A stretch of DNA of 9,293 nucleotides, taken from positions 1-9,293 of the forward strand of contig JALTID010000030.1 of assembly GCA_027004335.1 (NCBI GenBank), written 5' to 3'. This document shows, one piece after another, positions 6,384 to 9,293 of the stretch. Each line of letters begins with the position of its first letter. Positions within the stretch are counted from its first letter, which is position 1. Below the pieces are notes generated by a model that was given only the letters and a program-made list of their open reading frames with translations, was not told where the DNA came from and searched no databases. This DNA comes from JALTID01 sp027004335 [NCBI: bacterium]. Lineage in GTDB: Bacteria > JALSQH01. A program made the position numbers and the translations under genes.

Positions 6384-6987
6384 TTCTCCCCTCCGGCGCC
6401 TGCTGGTTCACAGGAGGTAATTTCACAGCTCTATTCTTAAGGCTCTGGAGAACTGCCTGATTCTTGTTCATACTCTTTTTCTTCTTTTTAGCAGCAGATT
6501 TACTCTGCTTTTTCATTTTTCCTTGCTTTACAGTCATCTTTGATACAGAGTTCTTTCCCTTACCCTTTTTCATTCTCATCAAAAGAAGCTCCAGATTGAA
6601 TTTCGCCTTGTAGTTACGAGGATTTTTCAGGAGAGCCATCTTATACATCTCCACCGCATTGTTGTACTTCTTCATTTCTTCAAATGCCTTCCCAAGATTG
6701 TAGTAAACCTCATCCTGTGACACCTCTCCAGTAGAGAACGAAAGCCTGAAGTGATCAAGAGCATCTTGAAATTTCTTTTTTTTCAGATAGAGAAGTCCCC
6801 AGTTAAACTGAAATCTACCATTTTTTGCGAACTTATCTGAGAGCTTCTTATATATTTTCAAAGCATCATCCACCTTGCCCTTAGAATAAAGTTTTTCAGC
6901 TTTCTCAAAGGAATCTGGTTCCCTGTAGAACATGCTACCCACCAGAAAGAAAGGAATAATAAGCGTTATAATAAACTTACCCTTCAT
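6367..6987 (-). CDS. batC: BatC-like TPR protein
   Basis: The 206-residue protein starts with a hydrophobic export signal or anchor (residues 5-19, IITLIIPFFLVGSMF). Three TPR-like units follow at about 24-57 (AEKLYSKGKVDDALKIYKKL), 58-90 (WGLLYLKKKKFQDALDHFRL) and 94-127 (YYNLGKAFEEMKKYNNAVEMY), with a capping helix FNLELLL at 130-136. After these comes a very Lys-rich, probably disordered stretch (139-174). The C-terminus is a short conserved-looking element: QAVLQSL at 177-183 and the ending KDW, which is also seen at the end of TPR partners in other Bat operons (from memory). Start support: GAGGAAGA directly before the ATG. It starts 11 bases inside batB and overlaps batD by 17 bases. It probably acts as a periplasmic protein-protein adaptor for the VWA proteins. 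Confidence 0.87.
   Translation of the reverse strand: MKGKFIITLIIPFFLVGSMFYREPDSFEKAEKLYSKGKVDDALKIYKKLSDKFAKNGRFQFNWGLLYLKKKKFQDALDHFRLSFSTGEVSQDEVYYNLGKAFEEMKKYNNAVEMYKMALLKNPRNYKAKFNLELLLMRMKKGKGKNSVSKMTVKQGKMKKQSKSAAKKKKKSMNKNQAVLQSLKNRAVKLPPVNQQAPEGRIDKDW
6385..6394 (-). promoter_or_regulatory. Strong Shine-Dalgarno that supports the TTG start of batD
   Basis: On the - strand the sequence is GGAGGGGAGA, with its GGAGG core ending 6 bases before the TTG at 6383. The signal peptide that follows has no internal Met, so this site decides the start. It lies inside the 3' end of batC. Confidence 0.75.
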
Positions 6988-7984
6988 TCTTCCTCAACCT
7001 CAGAAGAGCCTCAATAAACATAAAAATAAAAAGCGGCCCCGCAAACCAGTAAAATCTATCCTCGTAGTGAGAATAAACCCTTTTCTCAACTGTGGATTTT
7101 TCTATCTTTTTAATTTCGGACACTATCTTACCAGCCACTGAGTTACCCTGCAACTGGAAAAAGGCTCCCCCTGAAACCTCTGCTATTTTCTCAAGTGTCT
7201 TTGCATTGAGTTTACTCACTACAAGTTTACCCTTCTCATCTTTTTTATACCCTATCATATTTCCGTGTGAATCAAATAGGGGTATAGGCTCACCAGAGGG
7301 AGTTCCTACCCCCACTGTGAGAATCGTTATTCCTGTTTCACTTAACTTTCTTGCCAGATTCACAGGATCACCGCCAGTTGTATTTTCTCCATCTGAAAAT
7401 AATATTATAACCTTACTCCTATCTCTTGCATTTTTATCCACCTCAAGAAGCATATCTGCCTTTTCAAGAGCATTCTCTATATTCGTTCCCTGATACTTCA
7501 TGAGAGATGTGCTAAGACTCCTTACAAACTCCCTTGCAAAGTCGTAGTCAGTTGTGAGCGGCATTTCCACAGCACCACTACCAGCAAAGATCACCAGTCC
7601 CACCCTATCACCTTTTAACATATCAAGGAGAACTTCAAGCTGAAGTTTAACAAGTCCTAACCTTGATGGATTCACATCCCTTGTATTCATACTTCTTGAA
7701 ACATCTACCACAAAGACGACATCCCTCCCTGAAAATTTATGGATCTCGGATTTCAGTCCATATTGAAACCTTGCCAAAATAAGCGAAAAAAGTGGTATGG
7801 TAAAAAGATAGATACTCCATAAGAATTTCCTACCCCCATCTCCACCCCTTAGAAGAGATTTCAACTGCAATTTAGAAAAGAAAAAGAAAATCTCTTTCCG
7901 CTTCTTATATCCTCGCCACCAGAGAAAGAGAACTGGAATAAGAAAAAGCATCAATAAAAGCAACCATGGATGCATTACCTTCAT
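6977..7984 (-). CDS. batB: BatB: membrane-anchored von Willebrand factor A protein
   Basis: The 335-residue protein has two N-terminal membrane helices (5-23 and 55-72), a VWA domain at about 86-290 and a C-terminal helix at 312-329. This is the standard BatA/BatB architecture, with the VWA domain between the second and third helices, expected outside the cytoplasm. The metal-ion-dependent adhesion site is complete: DVSRS (Asp94, Ser96, Ser98), Thr167 in YQGTN, and Asp198 in FSDGEN. The start shares TAATG with the batA stop, so translation is coupled; Met4 is an alternative start. VWA proteins of this kind occur with MoxR AAA+ ATPases, which probably remodel or metal-load complexes; the Bat name comes from an aerotolerance phenotype in Bacteroides fragilis. 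It is distinguished from BatA by gene order and its longer insert after TVGVG (226-260). Confidence 0.93.
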   Translation of the reverse strand: MKVMHPWLLLLMLFLIPVLFLWWRGYKKRKEIFFFFSKLQLKSLLRGGDGGRKFLWSIYLFTIPLFSLILARFQYGLKSEIHKFSGRDVVFVVDVSRSMNTRDVNPSRLGLVKLQLEVLLDMLKGDRVGLVIFAGSGAVEMPLTTDYDFAREFVRSLSTSLMKYQGTNIENALEKADMLLEVDKNARDRSKVIILFSDGENTTGGDPVNLARKLSETGITILTVGVGTPSGEPIPLFDSHGNMIGYKKDEKGKLVVSKLNAKTLEKIAEVSGGAFFQLQGNSVAGKIVSEIKKIEKSTVEKRVYSHYEDRFYWFAGPLFIFMFIEALLRLRKNEG

Positions 7985-8928
7985 TATGGCACCACCAGTA
8001 AAAATGTATTTTCAAGAAAAATTACCGCAAGATAGAAAATAAAGGCAAGCCAGCCTAACATCGGGAAAAGCTCATCATATGAATGGTAAACCTTTACTTC
8101 TATTTTACCCTTCTCCATCCTGTCTATGTCGTGATAGATTCGTCTTAAAGTAGAGGTATCAGTAGCAAGAAAAAATTTCCCCCCTGTCATATAGGCAATT
8201 TTTCTCAGGAGGTTCTCATTTAATTGAGCGGTAGCCCCAAAGTACCTTGCCACTGCCCCTTTTCTTGTTCCCATCCCGATGGTGTAAATTTTTATATGAT
8301 AATCCCTTGCAATTTTGGCAGCATCAAGCGGGGCAATGTTACCTGCATTATTTTCGCCATCGGTTAATAAAATTATAACCTTGGAAGGAGCTTTTGAGTC
8401 CTTTAATCTTGCCACTCCTTCCGCAATTGCCATCCCAATAGCAGTTCCATCTCTTATAAAACCAATCTTAAGCTGATCGAGAATCTGAAGAAGTGCCCCA
8501 TAATCAATGGTAAGAGGGGACATTGTATAAGCGTCTCTTGCAAAAGAGACAAGGCCAATTCTATCATGCTTTCTTCCCCTGATAAATTCCTTAATCACCT
8601 CTTTCGCTGCAGCAAACCTGCTTGGTCTGAAATCAGGGATCTGCATACTACCAGACATATCCAGAAGCAGCATTATGTCAATGCCCTCGGTATTAACTAC
8701 CTTCTCTCCCCTTTCTATCCTGGGTCTCATAAGCATAAGAGCCACCAGAAAAAATGAAAGAAAAAAAAGGTAGGAGGGTAAATTACTGTACCTGATTGGC
8801 TTAACTACCTGTGCAGGAAAAGAATTTTCACCACCTGTGCCCATTCGTGGCATTCTTTTCTCGTAAAGCCAGTAAATTATCAGAGGAATAAAAAGCAGAA
8901 AAAACCACCATGGATACTCAAACTCCAT
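7984..8928 (-). CDS. batA: BatA: membrane-anchored von Willebrand factor A protein
   Basis: The 314-residue protein has helices at 6-22 (PWWFFLLFIPLIIYWL begins at residue 6) and 52-67, a VWA domain at about 82-275 and a C-terminal helix at 289-311. The MIDAS is intact: DMSGS (Asp90, Ser92, Ser94), Thr162 in RDGTAIG and Asp190 in LTDGENN. These are the features of BatA, the first of the paired VWA proteins in Bat operons. The ATG is preceded by GGGGATGA at good spacing and lies 11 bases inside the upstream DUF4381-like gene; the stop shares an A with the batB start (TAATG). BatA and BatB presumably work as a pair at the membrane with BatC, BatD and BatE; the ligand is unknown. Confidence 0.94.
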   Translation of the reverse strand: MEFEYPWWFFLLFIPLIIYWLYEKRMPRMGTGGENSFPAQVVKPIRYSNLPSYLFFLSFFLVALMLMRPRIERGEKVVNTEGIDIMLLLDMSGSMQIPDFRPSRFAAAKEVIKEFIRGRKHDRIGLVSFARDAYTMSPLTIDYGALLQILDQLKIGFIRDGTAIGMAIAEGVARLKDSKAPSKVIILLTDGENNAGNIAPLDAAKIARDYHIKIYTIGMGTRKGAVARYFGATAQLNENLLRKIAYMTGGKFFLATDTSTLRRIYHDIDRMEKGKIEVKVYHSYDELFPMLGWLAFIFYLAVIFLENTFLLVVP

Positions 8929-9293
8929 GATACTTCATCCCCAACTTTATTATTTTCTTTGCCATATCAAGAAGTTCGTTAACTTCATCATCTGAAGGTT
9001 GATGCTTTGCAAATTTAATCAGATCGGATTTCTCAAAAAAAACTCTTATCATATTAAGATCAGAAGATGTTATTTTTTTTACCTTCATCTCTGTAATAAT
9101 TTCAAATGTAGTTTCAGCAGGAGCTAAAAAATTAAATACACCTGCAAGATAGTCTTTTGTAATCTCAGTCAACTGGAGAAAAAACTCCTTCCATCTTTTA
9201 TTTTGATAAAATTTAGATGTGAGAAGTTCATTCAATCTTCTTTCTGCAACAATTTCAGGTGGCACGGTTTCCTCCAGGACAACTTTTTTAGCC
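8918..9293 (-). CDS. DUF4381-like protein of the Bat operon, C-terminal part (runs off the window edge)
   Basis: The frame is open from the window edge to the TGA at 8918-8920. The GTG at 9263-9265 is read as an internal Val, because upstream codons continue coding-like sequence (AKKVVLEET before VPPEIVAERRL). The visible ~124 residues are helical and hydrophilic, with the pattern PPE..A...L..LL...FY....WKEFFLQLTEITKDYL, later FFEKSDLIKFAKHQPS and a last helix. This is what I recognise as the cytoplasmic C-terminal domain of the small membrane protein (DUF4381-type) encoded between the MoxR/DUF58 genes and batA in many Bat operons. In that family a signal peptide or membrane helix precedes this domain; it would lie outside the window. 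It overlaps batA by 11 bases. The family name is less certain than the operon role. Confidence 0.75.
   Translation of the reverse strand, partial: AKKVVLEETVPPEIVAERRLNELLTSKFYQNKRWKEFFLQLTEITKDYLAGVFNFLAPAETTFEIITEMKVKKITSSDLNMIRVFFEKSDLIKFAKHQPSDDEVNELLDMAKKIIKLGMKYHGV

Noticed and set aside
7092-7493. A 133-codon + strand ORF opposite batB
   Set aside because: It is antisense to the VWA domain; its hydrophobic, Ser/Phe-rich translation is what reverse reading of such a gene gives.

Overview
This window looks like a chromosomal segment from an AT-rich (low GC by eye), diderm bacterium. The evidence for an outer membrane is a signal-peptide beta-barrel protein ending in Phe, next to a LolA-like periplasmic protein. 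The right half is an aerotolerance (Bat) operon of the type found in Bacteroidetes, spirochaetes and many uncultured lineages. The sequence alone does not let me name a phylum. I see no tRNA or rRNA gene, CRISPR array, insertion sequence, integrase or phage gene.

Layout: the left part (1-3760) reads on the + strand and the right part (3746-9293) on the - strand, so the two meet tail to tail. At 1-2848 there is a compact three-gene envelope module: the C-terminal part of an RND/MMPL-family exporter (running off the left edge, with an apparent frameshift near 52-62), a LolA-like periplasmic protein of the PF17131 type, and an outer-membrane beta-barrel protein. Together they look like an inner membrane pump, a periplasmic carrier and an outer membrane component; a lipid or other hydrophobic cargo is inferred, not shown. 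A 126-bp gap (2849-2974) holds a strong imperfect hairpin and a good sigma70-like promoter, which leads into an IclR-family regulator (2975-3760).

The - strand half is a very tightly packed operon: the C-terminal end of a DUF4381-like cytoplasmic domain protein (running off the right edge), BatA and BatB (two membrane-anchored VWA proteins with intact MIDAS motifs), BatC (TPR protein), BatD (large membrane-anchored protein) and BatE (signal peptide, TPR, two membrane helices, SH3). Every junction overlaps by 1-17 bp, implying translational coupling. MoxR and DUF58 genes would be expected beyond the right edge. The operon ends with a small four-cysteine zinc-ribbon ORF that starts inside the 3' end of batE in another frame and overlaps the tail of the IclR gene by 15 bp.

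Most of the window is recognisable. The points most worth a second look are the out-of-frame zinc-ribbon ORF overlapping batE, the frameshift in the RND gene, the RND/LolA-like/barrel module, and the hairpin upstream of the IclR gene. I do not see firm evidence of a wholly new system.
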